64,000 nucleotides of DNA from Carallia brachiata (Eukaryota; Streptophyta; Magnoliopsida; Malpighiales; Rhizophoraceae), in NCBI GenBank assembly GCA_021464245.1, contig JADCRB010000106.1, positions 186,001-250,000 on the forward strand, read 5' to 3'. Numbering within the stretch: the stretch's first letter is position 1; each line of letters opens with the position of its first letter. The position numbers were made by a program, and so were the translations under genes. Below, in pieces: positions 36,355 to 47,899 of this stretch. Under the pieces are notes generated by a model. The model was not told where the DNA came from. It did no database searches and was given only the letters and a program-made list of their open reading frames with translations.

Positions 36355-37237
36355 ACAACATTACACAAATAAGTCTTTAATTTCTTTCTGTGCCTTTTCC
36401 TTCTACAACACAAGGGTTGAGCCATGATAAGGTCAAACCTGAGCCGTGATCTACTTCGCAATTTTCGCAGCATCAACCTAAACAAAAGGCACAACTGTGC
36501 TAACATCATAGATATAGTTTACGATTTTGTTATGCAGTCACAAGCAACAAGTGCATACAAAATTAGACGTGAAGAGATCTAAATTATTTGTTGCAGTTAG
36601 TTTTTAATCTCAATTATTAGCTACAGTTAATCTATTATTTTTAAAAAAATATGCACTAACTACAATTAACTGTTGAGATTTAAAGACTATAAGTAACCAA
36701 CAGTTTAGATTTACCTGTCTAATCTTAAATCTAATTTTTGGGGCTCATAACATATTTGTATAGAAAGTTAATGCATATATGAATCGAGCATAAAACTCGG
36801 ACATCATCTAAGGCTGCCTGGAAAATATCGAAGTTCTTGCAACTTCTACCAATAATTTCGTGCATGTTAGAATATACTATAGTAAATTACTCAAAATGAG
36901 ATTTAATCTGTGCTTGGGAACTGAACAAGAAAACCATCAACACAAAACATAAAGCATTTCATAAACGTAAAGACACCATCAAGACTCCATTATTCATCAC
37001 ACATATGTATCTCAAATATCCTTACAACAAAGGACCTGTTACAGACATGTTACTAAATAGTTGAACACCATTATTTAACTTGCCAAGCACAAGATATCGC
37101 TGCTACAAGAAAGCCTTGCGCAAGCACATCAAACTTGACAAAGCACACGCACGATTTTGTAGTACACATAATATTTCAATACTCCGCGATCTCGCTTTTT
37201 ATTTGGTTGCCGTGGGAAACATAGTAATGGCAATCGT

Positions 37238-38097
37238 TTAATTGTATCCACCTCGGCCTGTTGGATGCTCATTGTAACCTCCTCGTCCTGTAGGGTGCTC
37301 GTTATATCCTCCACGGCCGGTTGGGTTCTCGTTGTATCCTCCTCGTCCTGTAGGGTGCTCGTTATATCCTCCACGGCCGGTTGGGTTCTCATTGTATCCT
37401 CCTCGTCCTGTAGGGTGCTCGTTATATCCTCCCCGGCCGGTTGGGTTCTCGTTGTATCCTCCCCGTCCGGTTGGGTGCTCGTTGTATCCTCCTCGGCCTT
37501 CAGGGTGCTCGTTGTATCCACCTCGGCCTTCAGGGTGCTCAGCAAGAAGTGCTTTTCGTCCTGTAAATTAAATAAGAACAAACCATAGTATAACCATTAA
37601 ATAAGAACAAAATTTTAGCTCTTGTACCTTTTTGTTTCGTTATAATTAATAAGCAACATAATTTAGTAGCATCACTCCTGGCAATATGCTAATGCTTATG
37701 ATCGAGTTTAACTGAAGTGGTAGTAGGTCAAGGTATGTGCCTTCACTTGGGGGAGGATTAAGGTTTAGGATTGGAACTTTAGTTCGTTCCTTTACCTGCC
37801 TTTCCAAATTCCAACTATCATCTCCACTACACACAAAGAAAAAACCTAATGCTTGTGGGTTGCAAGCGACTTTTATATGGCAAAGAATTAAACTCGTGAA
37901 AGAAGCTATTTTATGTAGTGCTACAGGCAAATTAAAAGTCCAAATGAAAAAACTTTCGTGGTTTTAAACAGACCAAGTTCCGGAGCAGCACCATTGAGCA
38001 TGGCTGTTGCCACCTCAGAAGAAATAAGCAGCAAAGTTGCTAAAAAAATGGCCATCGGCACGTTGCGAATGGCCTTAGTAAAGGCTGCTTTTGCCAT
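37238..38097 (-). CDS. Secreted decapeptide-repeat protein, copy B (10 repeats)
   Basis: Paralogue of the gene at 22950-23959 with the same structure: exon 1 is 38097-37974 (124 nt, identical length) and exon 2 is 37560-37238. The joined frame encodes 148 aa. The signal peptide (VPMAIFLATLLLISS, cut after ATA) and spacer (MLNGAAPELG, RKALLA) are conserved with a few substitutions. Residues 49-148 are ten decapeptide repeats, the first two EHPEGRGGYN, then EHPTGRGGYN alternating with ENPTGRGGYN, so the DNA has a 60-bp higher-order period. Open frame, splice sites (CTTG|GTCTGT; AATTTACAG) and TATA box are all intact, so both copies look usable. The AATAAA downstream of copy A is changed here. 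Family and function are not recognised; secretion is inferred from the signal peptide only. Confidence 0.75.
37241..37540 (-). repeat. Coding 30-bp minisatellite, 10 units with 60-bp higher-order period (copy B)
   Basis: Ten 30-bp units. Units 3-8 alternate a His type and an Asn type with matching silent differences, showing expansion by 60-bp steps. It remains in frame and stop-free. Confidence 0.85.
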
Positions 38098-38178
38098 GGC
38101 GATCTACTTCACAATACGTCAATTAGGATTGCAGGGCAAAGTTGAGTTTTGGGATGTGGTGCTTCGGTTGAGGTTGAT

Positions 38179-38186
38179 TATTTATA
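38179..38186 (-). promoter_or_regulatory. TATA box of repeat-peptide gene B
   Basis: TATAAATA on the minus strand, 82-89 bp upstream of the start codon at 38097. It matches the position of the box in copy A to within one base. Confidence 0.6.
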
Positions 38187-40173
38187 GTTGAAATAGTGAG
38201 GAAACGGTCGCGCCTCTCCGAAAATATCTGGAGACCTGTATTGCTGTATAATTGCTTATGCTAATTCATATTTGCAGGAATCCATCAATTTCAAAAGCGC
38301 CGGTCCTTTTGATCAGCGAATTGTGGGTCAATTATATATTTATACACAGCCCAATTAGCGTAGACATATAAAAGTGAGATATAAAATTAATATATTGTAA
38401 TTAATTACTTTATTTTTCAATAAAACACATAATTTTTATAATGAAAATACATATGAAAAATATAAATATTCATTTTTTTGTTGCAAGAGATAAGTGTCTT
38501 GTTGAAAAAAGAAAAATTGTTTGTTATAGTGTGTTGGCTCGTGCATCTTATTTGTACATGTCACTGTATTTTTTTTCCATTTATATAAACAAAATAAAGA
38601 TTTCATTTGCCATGTACAGAGCTGCAGGATTCGAAATTCACGGCATAGCTTCTTCATCATTTAGCTATCTACCGGACCAACCAAAAAAAAAATCAGTTAG
38701 CTATCTAATTCCACAATTTCGTCAACACTGGCTGCTTGTGATTATAAATTTAGTTTTGCGAGTTTCAACTAGTCGAGACTTTGTCTGCCCGTTTGGTTAT
38801 TGTACTCTGTCAAACTACAATGCTAAATTAATCAGATTTGCCTGCTGGTTCTTTTTGGTACACGGTATAGATTATGTGCTAATTGCTATTACCTGGTCCA
38901 TTGCACGAAATAACATAGAATGTTTTTTTAGCATTTGCAGTAGTTTTTCTACGGATTATGTGCTATGATTTGGAAGGGCTAGCTATAGTCTAAAAGGATG
39001 CAATTACTAGCACAATATTGAATTTTAAATTTGTTAAAATTATGATTGAGTTTGGAGAGATTTATTCGAATGTAATAATATTATGGTGTTAAGTCTTAAT
39101 TATAAGAAAAATTAAATAAAGTTGGCCAAAAAAAATTAAATAAAGATGTTAATAAATGAGTCTTATCTATTTTTAATTTATAGATACGATAATTAATATA
39201 ATTATAATATATATTTTTTTTATAAGTAAAAAATTAATCTCCTTAAATATATATATATTTTTCCTAAATATCAAAAAGTAAGACTCTCAGACACGCTCTG
39301 TGCTATGATTTGAGTATTCAATGATGGCTCATGCTTGAAAATTCGACGTGTAAACTAAGAGGACGAAGGAAAATAGTAATTAAATTTCTGGTTTTGTTTT
39401 AAAGTAGGAGAGTTGCTTGGCTTTTCCCAGTTAAGTGTTTTTGCGCATCTATTAGAGACAAGTTTGAAATTTCGCTATTCAATCTATGTTAATGTATAAT
39501 TTTGGACTGTGAAATATAAGAGGTGAAGGAAAAAACATACAGAAAATAACTTGGAGTGGGCGCGCATCTGAGTTCAGGTTGTCTTGAATTAAAATTAAAA
39601 TTATCTCGAATTTGATCATCTTTTTGGTTAAATTTATATAGACAAAATTTTAAGGTTAAAATTAAGGTTCGCTTATTCTGTTGGCATATTGATCTTCTTT
39701 TTACAAAACTTGGAATTCATCAATATGATAGGGCTCTAAAATTAAAAATAAAAATAAAAATAAAAAATTGCTCTGTTCAGATAAAATTTTAAGTGGAGCT
39801 TTTGGGGCTTTCGGGGGCTTGGTTTTTTTGACATAAAGCAATAGGTAATTCATCTCGATAAAATAACAATCTTTTTTTTTTTTTTTTGGGAGTGATGTCT
39901 TATAGTTCTGTCAGATAGTATTACTCATATTCTCAAGATAATTTCTGAATTATTTGTATAATTATTATATAATCCAGTATTATAAAAAAGAAAGATATGT
40001 TTAATTTTACAACATCTTAAGAGCCTTCAAATCTAAGACTTTTATATTGATAAAAATCGACCCTTATTACTAGACTACAATAATCAGTGGTTTAGAAGTG
40101 TTTTATGGAGGCAAAGTCGTATGGGATGAAGGCCATATGTGACTTTAACAAAATACAAAAATCAAGACGGAGT

Positions 40174-40935
40174 TAGGGGCGCAAATAAGTCGAGTTGAGC
40201 CGAGCTCCGCTCGTTAAGAATTTTTCTAAACTCGAGCTCGGCTCAAACTCGATTCGATCTTTAAAAATGAAAGTTTAAGTTCGGCTCGTTATATTTTTAC
40301 CGAAACTCGGCTTTGGCTCGATTTTTGTTTTGTTGGTAAAATTTTTTTAATCTAAACTTTATATATATATATATATATAAAACTAGCCACATTATGCATT
40401 ATCAATCAATTTACTTAATTGTATTTTAATTTTCTCTAATTCAAAGAATTTATATTCTTTTGCAAAAGAAAATAAATATGCAATTTTATTTTAATTAAGA
40501 AAAAAATTAAATTAAAAAAAAAAGACAAGAGAAAATAATGGAGGAATAATGTACTAGGGTTGGACTTGGGTCTTTCAGGGCAGTGGGTTCGATAGACTTG
40601 AGAGGTTGAGAGCATTTGAAGACAAATAAAAAATCAACCCTAATTTCATTATTAATTATATTAAAAGTTAAATGATACAATTAAATGTTATTAATACATT
40701 AAACAAGCCCACAATGATACATATTAAACAAACTCTTAATGATACATTTATCGAACTGTTCACGAGTTTGTACCGAACCAAACCTGCTATTATTTAGGTT
40801 CGGCTCGTTTATTAAACAAACTTTAGTTTTAAACTCATGTATCGCTTATTTGGTAAATGAACGAGCGTGAGTCGGGTTTTTACCAAACCGAGCCACCGAA
40901 CTTTTAACGAACGCATCGACTTATTTGCAGCCCTA
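40174..40935. mobile_element. Non-autonomous hAT-like element 3 (GAGCTCGGCTCG family)
   Basis: The ends are TAGGGGCGCAAATAAGTCGA and TCGACTTATTTGCAGCCCTA, near-perfect inverted repeats of about 20 bp. Subterminal regions repeat CTCGGCTC/GAGCTCGGCTC words around an AT-rich core with a TA run at 40362-40378. It interrupts sequence that is continuous in block A (about 31125-31150), so it is a post-duplication insertion. A clean 8-bp target duplication is not visible, perhaps through mutation. Confidence 0.7.
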
Positions 40936-42115
40936 TGCAGAACCAATACAATTTGAATTGGGAGTCTTTGCAGCCCAATTTAAGACCCTCTTGCTATTGG
41001 CAATCCTGTTGTTTTCCTTTGTAATAAAAGGAAAAATAAGTAGCCAATGTTGTTGATTCAGAGTTTAATTTTTATTAAACAAAATTTTAAAATTAAGTTT
41101 TATATATACAGAAAATAAGTGCTGGAGAGTTTTGTCTCCTTAGTAGATCTTTCTCGTCTCCGACTGAAACCTTAGTGCCAAAAGACATTTTGAATGTATA
41201 AATAATTAATTTTAAGTAACAGTATTTATATTTTACAAAATGAAACTCTAAACAAAATAGTAGGACAAAAAAAAAGGGTGCATATATAGTTTTCAGTTTC
41301 TACTTCCAATTAGAAACCATGGAAGCAGACTCCTGAAGCGGACTCTCTGCAACAGGCCCAGACCATCTCGACACATGTTCAGCATCCGTTTAGATGGTCG
41401 GCCCTCGCAGCCAAGTAGTGACTTTGCCATGCAAATGGCCTCTCTCAGTGCTCGTGAATCAATCAAATGCACAAAATCAATCTCTAAGAATGGTGATGCA
41501 ATCTAAAATTTGCAATCACAACTTAATGGCATCAAGCACTCGGACAGGTCAAAGGCTATCATTCTACACCACAAATTCCACATGGACCCACAAACCGAAT
41601 TCCATGGGTCCGACAGAAATCTCTCATAAATCAGTTACTACCGAGTCAGGCACCATTAAGCATTGTGTTTTTCTATTCCAAAGTCCTTGCTAATATATCA
41701 TTCGGAAAAGGTTAGGCGCTCAAGACTTTAGGCCCAATAAAATGTTTGAAATGTAACAAACTTTCAATTAAGAGTCATAATATTTATATTTTAACTAATA
41801 AAATTTTATCACTTTATTTTTTTTATTACATAAAATTTATATTATAAACACTTTCTTGAATTAAAAATTCTGACTCTAAAATCGTGCTCTAAATCATTTA
41901 ATATGAATTGGAAGAAAATGTGCCTTGGAGGGAACCAAGTGTTCTCCAATTCTGCAAACTCTCATTGAAATGACAAGAAACTCCCACGTGAATCGGCTGT
42001 TTGTCATTGAAAACAGAATCTTACGGACCAAACTCCCTGCAAAATGCAAGGTGCCCACACCCACTGATTATTTCAGAGCTAAAAAAAATGTTGCTCTTCC
42101 TTCAACATTGAGAGT

Positions 42116-42744
42116 TGCCCATATTGAGAGTTGCAGTAACAATCCGAATGGCTTTGACACTAAGACCAATGATCAGTCAACTGCTGATGGGAATTCGGCA
42201 AATTTAGACTCGATAGGACTGCTCTGACGCTGATCTAGCGCTTATTTTCGCCAAGTCCTTGAATCAAGATTTGCCAAGTTTTGAGCCGGATTGTCGGGGG
42301 CAATAATTGCCTGACAAGTCCAAAGAATCAAATTCTTCAACCCCAGATAGAGCGCAGAGCGATGCAACGAATCGATTGCCAGAAGCCATCTGATCTTATG
42401 TTTCAAGAACCTGATTTACTTGATGGGCTATCTCAATCACTTGCAGGAGATGAGCAGAGACTTCAAGAAATTGCAGAAAACTGATTGCTTAAATTCAATG
42501 GGCTTACAAGTTACAAACTTTGTTGGGCGATGAAATGGTCCGAGATACTTTGTGGCTGTGGTCCGATGCCGAACCAGCCTTGCCGAATGTTGCGGGGCAG
42601 CCAACGGTGCAATTGAAAGAATTCGACCCATTTCTAGCGGAGGATCCGATAAAAGATGCAGCGAATCTTTTGAGCGATTATAGCTGGATTTCTTTTGATC
42701 TCTCGGCCTTCGAGATTTTCTCAGGACCTCGAATTTATGCATAA
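42116..42744 (+). pseudogene. Dof pseudogene C-terminal part, block B
   Basis: The segment matches the C-terminal region of the block A Dof pseudogene (words such as NNPNGFDT, CQKP, EPDLLDGL, then a tail of aspartate/leucine-rich sequence ending at a stop at 42742). The zinc finger itself is not found upstream here, and the frame is broken around 42225 and 42480. The last piece (42520-42744) is an open 74-codon stretch that preserves the C-terminus best. It shows the Dof gene without the hAT insertion. Confidence 0.65.
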
Positions 42745-42765
42745 TCCACAACACTACAGAAATAA

Positions 42766-44035
42766 TTTTTTAAAAAAAATTTCTTTATTTTTTTTTCTTA
42801 AAAATAATGGTCACTCTGAAAATAAAAATTAAGATTCATCTCCCAACAAAAGTTTAAGTTAAGTTTCAAACCCTACCCATTAGTAACACAAGTTTATCTG
42901 GAGTCCTTTAGCCACTTGACCAATCCATGGCTAATTTCTGTAGCTATTTTCTTGTGCTTCAAATGAGCTTTTTCTTTTGTTTGTTTTTCGTTTTTTGTTC
43001 GAGGAAGCCCTGAGAGGTAATTAGAGATAACGTTATTTTATTAGAGAGATTAATTTGTTCTTCATCAACGTATAAATATTATGACTTTGTAATTTTTGTA
43101 GTAAAAATTTATAAGTAGGTTGATATCTGTAAATCTTTCATAAAAAATTGTACTTATAATTACATGATTTTGGGGACTCAAGATTCATTTAACCGACTTA
43201 TAAATAAGAGAATTAAAATTTGTCCTAATTTGTTTATTTGAGCTATGAAATTCACATTCTGTTCAATTGATCTCTCGTATGACAATGCTCAAAACTTGCT
43301 GGAGTCTAATTCCAAACAACTTGAATGCAGCATAAGCAGTGGCTCTTTTTTTTTTTTGGTCTCTTTGAAAAGGGATAAACAGCAGCGCAGTTGTCTTCTG
43401 TTTGTTTTCTACGGCCCAGACATGGGCCCAGCCTGGCCTAGCCAGCCAATTAAGAGCCCAAAACTTAAGGTGACGTTTCTGTATCATGTAGTAGTTAATG
43501 GAAGAATGAGCACGGAACCAATGCCCAATATTTTGTGACATCAAGTCCTGCGGCTTTAGGATTCGTTTGTCTGAATCTGTGTATGAAAGCCCAATGTTCT
43601 ATGATACTATTAAGTCCTAGGAAGCAAAGTCTACAGAGAACGGCGACGCCCGTGTTGTCGAGGAAGTGTTTTCCCATCAATTCCCGCCTAATCTTCATCT
43701 CTCTTTCCAAATATGGTTGTCAAAATCGTAATCCTAATCATACAATCTCATACTAACTGAACGATTCACATCACTTTTATAACTTTTTTAAAGTAAGATT
43801 TATTTAAAATCGTAAGTTAAGTCATAAAATCGTACGATCCCATCGATCTTACGTGCTAATAATATTTTCAAACGTCTATTAATTTTAGTGAAGGTAATTA
43901 CAATTGTCAAAATGACAGCATGGATCTACCATCAGACGCTCCTTCTTTCTTTCTTTTTTTTTTTTTCACTTTCTTTATTCCGACTTCCAAAGCTAAATCA
44001 TATTTTTGAAAATGGTCCAGCAGGTACCGAGTTTA

Positions 44036-44083
<48 letters not shown>

Positions 44084-47000
44084 AAATTTAAATTTAAACG
44101 AATGTTATTATAAAACGTAAAATGTAGACATTATACATGGTTTACTATGAAAAAAATTGTTCCTTCAGAAAATGTTTTATAAAACAGTACAAAAAAATAT
44201 TTTAAATTTATAATGAATGTGTATACTTCTTAGTGCAGAAATTTTTTTAAAAATATTAATTATTTTTTTATTAGATTTGGTATGTTCGATGTACTTATGC
44301 TCGCCGCATCTAACATTTCCATTTTACAAAAAATCAAACGCATCACAGTTCACAGAGCAATTTCACGCTGCCACAAACCTATAAAGAAAATGTTGAAGAA
44401 GCACCACGTAATTATAGGAATTATGATGATCGTATAAATCAAGGAGATAATCACAATTAATGTTGTTAATTAAGAATAATGATATAAAATTTTATGTACT
44501 GTTGAATATTAATGGTAATTAGATAACTTGGAATTGAATTGTCTTTAATGACTCTGTTGTTCATAAAAATTATATATATACATATATAAAATAAAATTAA
44601 AAAATAAAAAAAGCCGAAAAATCAAATTAGAAACAAGAAACAATTAATTATTAATTAAAAATAATAATATTTTTTTATGGAACATACATATCAACATTCA
44701 CGGATCATATCTTTTGTTACGCTTCAAGTCACTGTGGTAATAGGAGCGGGACGCCTATTTTTTCCGATAGCAACAAAAAAAAACTATATATATGCTTGAA
44801 TTTTATTTTAGAAAACTTATGGAATGCTTAAAACTTAGAAATTACATTTCAATTGATATTTTTTACTTTTTTTTTTTCAATTTTGATAGAATCTTACGGT
44901 TCTACGACCTAATCTTATGATTTAATACTAATATTTTTAAATGATCATAAGTAGAATCTCAATTTTAACAACCTTGTTCTCAAATATTTTAATATAGGCT
45001 CCCTAGTCATTAGGCTAAAGACAAAAAAGAAAAAAACAAAGAAAAAAGAGGGAAGCCAAGCTATAAGTTTGCACCCTTTTGTCTAAAAACCCCTTTTTTT
45101 GTCGTTTGGGACACAAATTTAAATTTGTATTTAGAGTTATAAAAATAGATAAAATTGTACACATTTTGTAGTTTGTAATCTAATAAATTTCTTAAGCAAA
45201 CAGAAAAAAAATAATAATAAAATCCTTCTTTGTACAAGGATATCATTTAAAACTCAACTGCGAAACTGTAATTCTTTTTTTTTTTTTTAAGCATGAACCG
45301 CGAAACTGTAATCCGATGTTTTAGATTGTGACATTACACTGAATTATATATTGGAAATTTCTGGCATGTAATCTACTGGATGTGCTCGTATTCTTCCTTC
45401 ACATCATTTAAGGCCGGAAAGATGAGGGATCAACATCAAGCCAGCAGTCCAAATAAAATATTAAAAAAAAAAAAAACTCGAAAATTTTTTTGGGACAGTA
45501 GGCTTGGGGTGCCCTTGCAGCATCCACAAGTTAATCCTCTAGTAATGCACATTATCCCTTGACTATTGAATCAGCTTGCTTTCCATCTCTCAAATCACTG
45601 GACACATCAACCCCAAGGCCCACCTTAATGAGAGTTCATTTTCCTCCTGGCCTTTTCTGATTGTTTGTTCTTTTCATTTCTGAAATTCTACTCATTATCT
45701 TATATCTACTTGTAGGTCCGCGATTAGATTTCTGAGCTAAATAATATGTCTGATATCTTACAAACGTCTTGTGGATCACATTGTTTTTGTCGTGGTTACA
45801 AAAAAAGGAATATTAGCCACAATTAATGCGCAGCCAACAATATTTGTGTTTGTTGATTTTAAATTGAAAGTCATACCACCTTAAATATCAATTAAAAAAA
45901 AAAAGAAGAAGTATTATTATGATCTTTTGATGTAAGAAAAAAAATTACATGACACGGACAGAGAGAATTAAGAACAAATGTTTTTGTCATTTGTCGACTA
46001 TTTTACAAAAGTGACGGGTTTATATTTTTCCCATTACAGTGTGTCAAACAAATATGAAAAGTTAATCTTTTTATTTTTAATTTGCATGACCAAGATTTGA
46101 ACTTTAAACTTTAAACTAAGAATTTAGGTAATTCTATTATTAGTGGTAAGAGCATCTTTTTATTGATCCATTTAAATTTGGGAAAATGGGAGTCCAATCA
46201 AAGTGAAGTTTCATACTCAAACATCATCTCTAACTTTATGCTTAGTGACGGCTAAGGCATGCCTAATGGGTGCTAATCAGGCTATCTTGCGCGCCTTAAT
46301 ATCACAATTATGCCGAAGTTGATTAATAGTTTAATACCCACTTAGCATCTAGTGCATGCTTCCTGTCAACAATAGCCTTTTCGTTTACAGTTGAACTACT
46401 CCCACAATCTTCGTTCACTCAGCTTTCCAACTTGTTTCTGAAGGCTTCTTTTTTTTTTTTTTTAATCTATTAAGAAGTTCATTAGACAATAAACTATATA
46501 ATGAGGGTAGTTTTTTCTATTCTTATAAGCCCTATACCCACTTTTTAAAATTTGAACTCAAAATTTTTAAGATAAAAAATTTGAAATTTTAACTATTAGA
46601 ATGTCTCCTAATTAACAAGCTTATTTATCTTGTTTACCCTTTTATTGCGGTAACTCTTAAACCGTGAAAATTGAGAAGTATGACAAAAAAAAGACACGAC
46701 CTTGTGCATCATTTGGAGGCTTTAAGGTAAATTACTGGAGAAAAAAAGTTACTTCTCCATGAATCTCTAAGTAAGGCACACCTGGTCACATAATCTGCCA
46801 TTTTACCTAATGAAGGAGGGGATGCAACTGAAATATTTTGGAAGAATATTAATTACAGGAAAGGTGGGGAAATGAGAAAAGGGCCCAAGTTGTTGTTTTT
46901 GATTGGATCCATTGAAAAGGTTCATGTATGGTTAAGGACACTAAGCTTTTACGTTAAAATTATATGGCAATTTTTTTTGCTCTAGCCCCTTTACAGAAAG

Positions 47001-47868
47001 TGAGTGGCCGACTTTCATGATAGGAACAAGTGTTTTCCCATAAAAACTGATCACGAGAGCCTACCATAATTGTATCAAAGAAAAGGTTGTGGTGTCCGCC
47101 TCAATTTTGGTGGTGGCTTTGTCCTTTTCACTGTCTGGACTATCTAGAGCATTTTAACTCACTAGATGAACAATCATTGTATGATAACCACTGAAAAACA
47201 GAAGTTCTTTTCAGACATTTATCCCAGACAAAGAAAGAAATATTAAAAATACAGACATTCACATATTTACTCAGTCGGCAAGAATAATTGACATTCCAAA
47301 ATCGTTTTGTGTCTGGGTATTATTTGCGCTACCAGCCTACCACTTCTGTGCAGTCTTTGTTACAGAAATAAATGTGTTCTTGACTTTTTTTTTTTTTTTT
47401 TCCTGAAAAAATGAATTACAGACTTACTAAAAAAGATTGTGTTGAATCACCGTATAAAATAAGTCGAGTTATTTAAATAGAATTTGTGAGAGAACAAATT
47501 TCACGAGCTAAACAAGTATTATCAGATCTTGAAAACTATGATAAGTTGTTTTATTAGAAGGCAAAAAAAACTTCTAGATAAAATTGCAAGAATAGAAATT
47601 AATTTCCGAAGGAAAAAAAAAAGAAATTTAGACAATCATTTCCATGCTTTCTTATGTCTCCGGCCTACACCCTGAAAACTATGATCATAGCCAATCTGTC
47701 ACAGTCTACTTAATTAAAATAAGACTCTTATGTTACCCATAAACTGAGAAGAATTTCTAACTTCACAGGCAATAGTCTGTTGTGTCATCCCACTCTCTTA
47801 AAAAGAACATTCAAAGAAATTTGAGAACTAAAAGTGCTATAATTAAATGAGATAGCACAGTAGCAGAC
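42766..47868. other. Intergenic region between block B and the receptor kinase
   Basis: No convincing gene. An AT dinucleotide run lies at 44039-44080, with poly-T/poly-A runs at 43348, 45273, 46449 and 47387. Small frames around 43245-43760 (both strands) have no recognisable motif. The last few hundred bases presumably hold the receptor kinase promoter, but no clear TATA box could be chosen. Confidence 0.5.
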
Positions 47869-47884
47869 AGAGAGAGAGAGAGAG
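47869..47884 (+). repeat. GA microsatellite in the receptor-kinase leader
   Basis: A run of GA dinucleotides 16 bp before the start codon at 47900, probably within the 5' UTR. GA/CT runs are common in plant leaders and core promoters. Confidence 0.6.
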
Positions 47885-47899
47885 ACTACTAACCTCATC

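Larger units (their letters stand above)
22071..36366. repeat. Tandem segmental duplication, block A
   Basis: Block A begins at AAATAAGTCTTTAATTTCTTTC (22071), and block B begins with the same sequence at 36367. Collinear matches are 22071-24410 to 36367-38820, 25990-26230 and 28220-28640 to 39290-39830, 31040-31215 to 40080-40160 plus 40936-41020, 32795-33110 to 41290-41560, and 34350-36360 to 42115-42754. Block A is 14.3 kb because of later insertions and an internal duplication. It holds the 8-repeat peptide gene and the Dof pseudogene with zinc-finger remnant. The stretch 33110-34080 holds no gene. Confidence 0.8.
36367..42759. repeat. Tandem segmental duplication, block B
   Basis: The second, 6.4-kb copy is collinear with block A. 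It starts directly after the Dof 3' end of block A and ends after its own Dof 3' end. The hexamer AAATAA is present at all three borders (22071-22076, 36367-36372, 42760-42765), so the junction could lie anywhere within it. Block B has far fewer insertions; the only clear private one is the hAT element at 40174-40935. Confidence 0.8.

Noticed and set aside
37265..37588. Plus-strand Val/Ser-rich and Tyr-Pro-rich frames across the copy B repeats
   Set aside because: Shadows of the same minisatellite; no start context, no homologous extension and no shared exon structure.
38441..38968. 175-codon open frame
   Set aside because: Homologous sequences at about 24220 and 26920 carry stops and frameshifts in this frame, so there is no sign of coding constraint.
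43245..43760. Several overlapping 70-97 codon frames on both strands
   Set aside because: No recognisable motif, no splice partner, and frames of similar length on both strands suggest chance in a less AT-rich patch.
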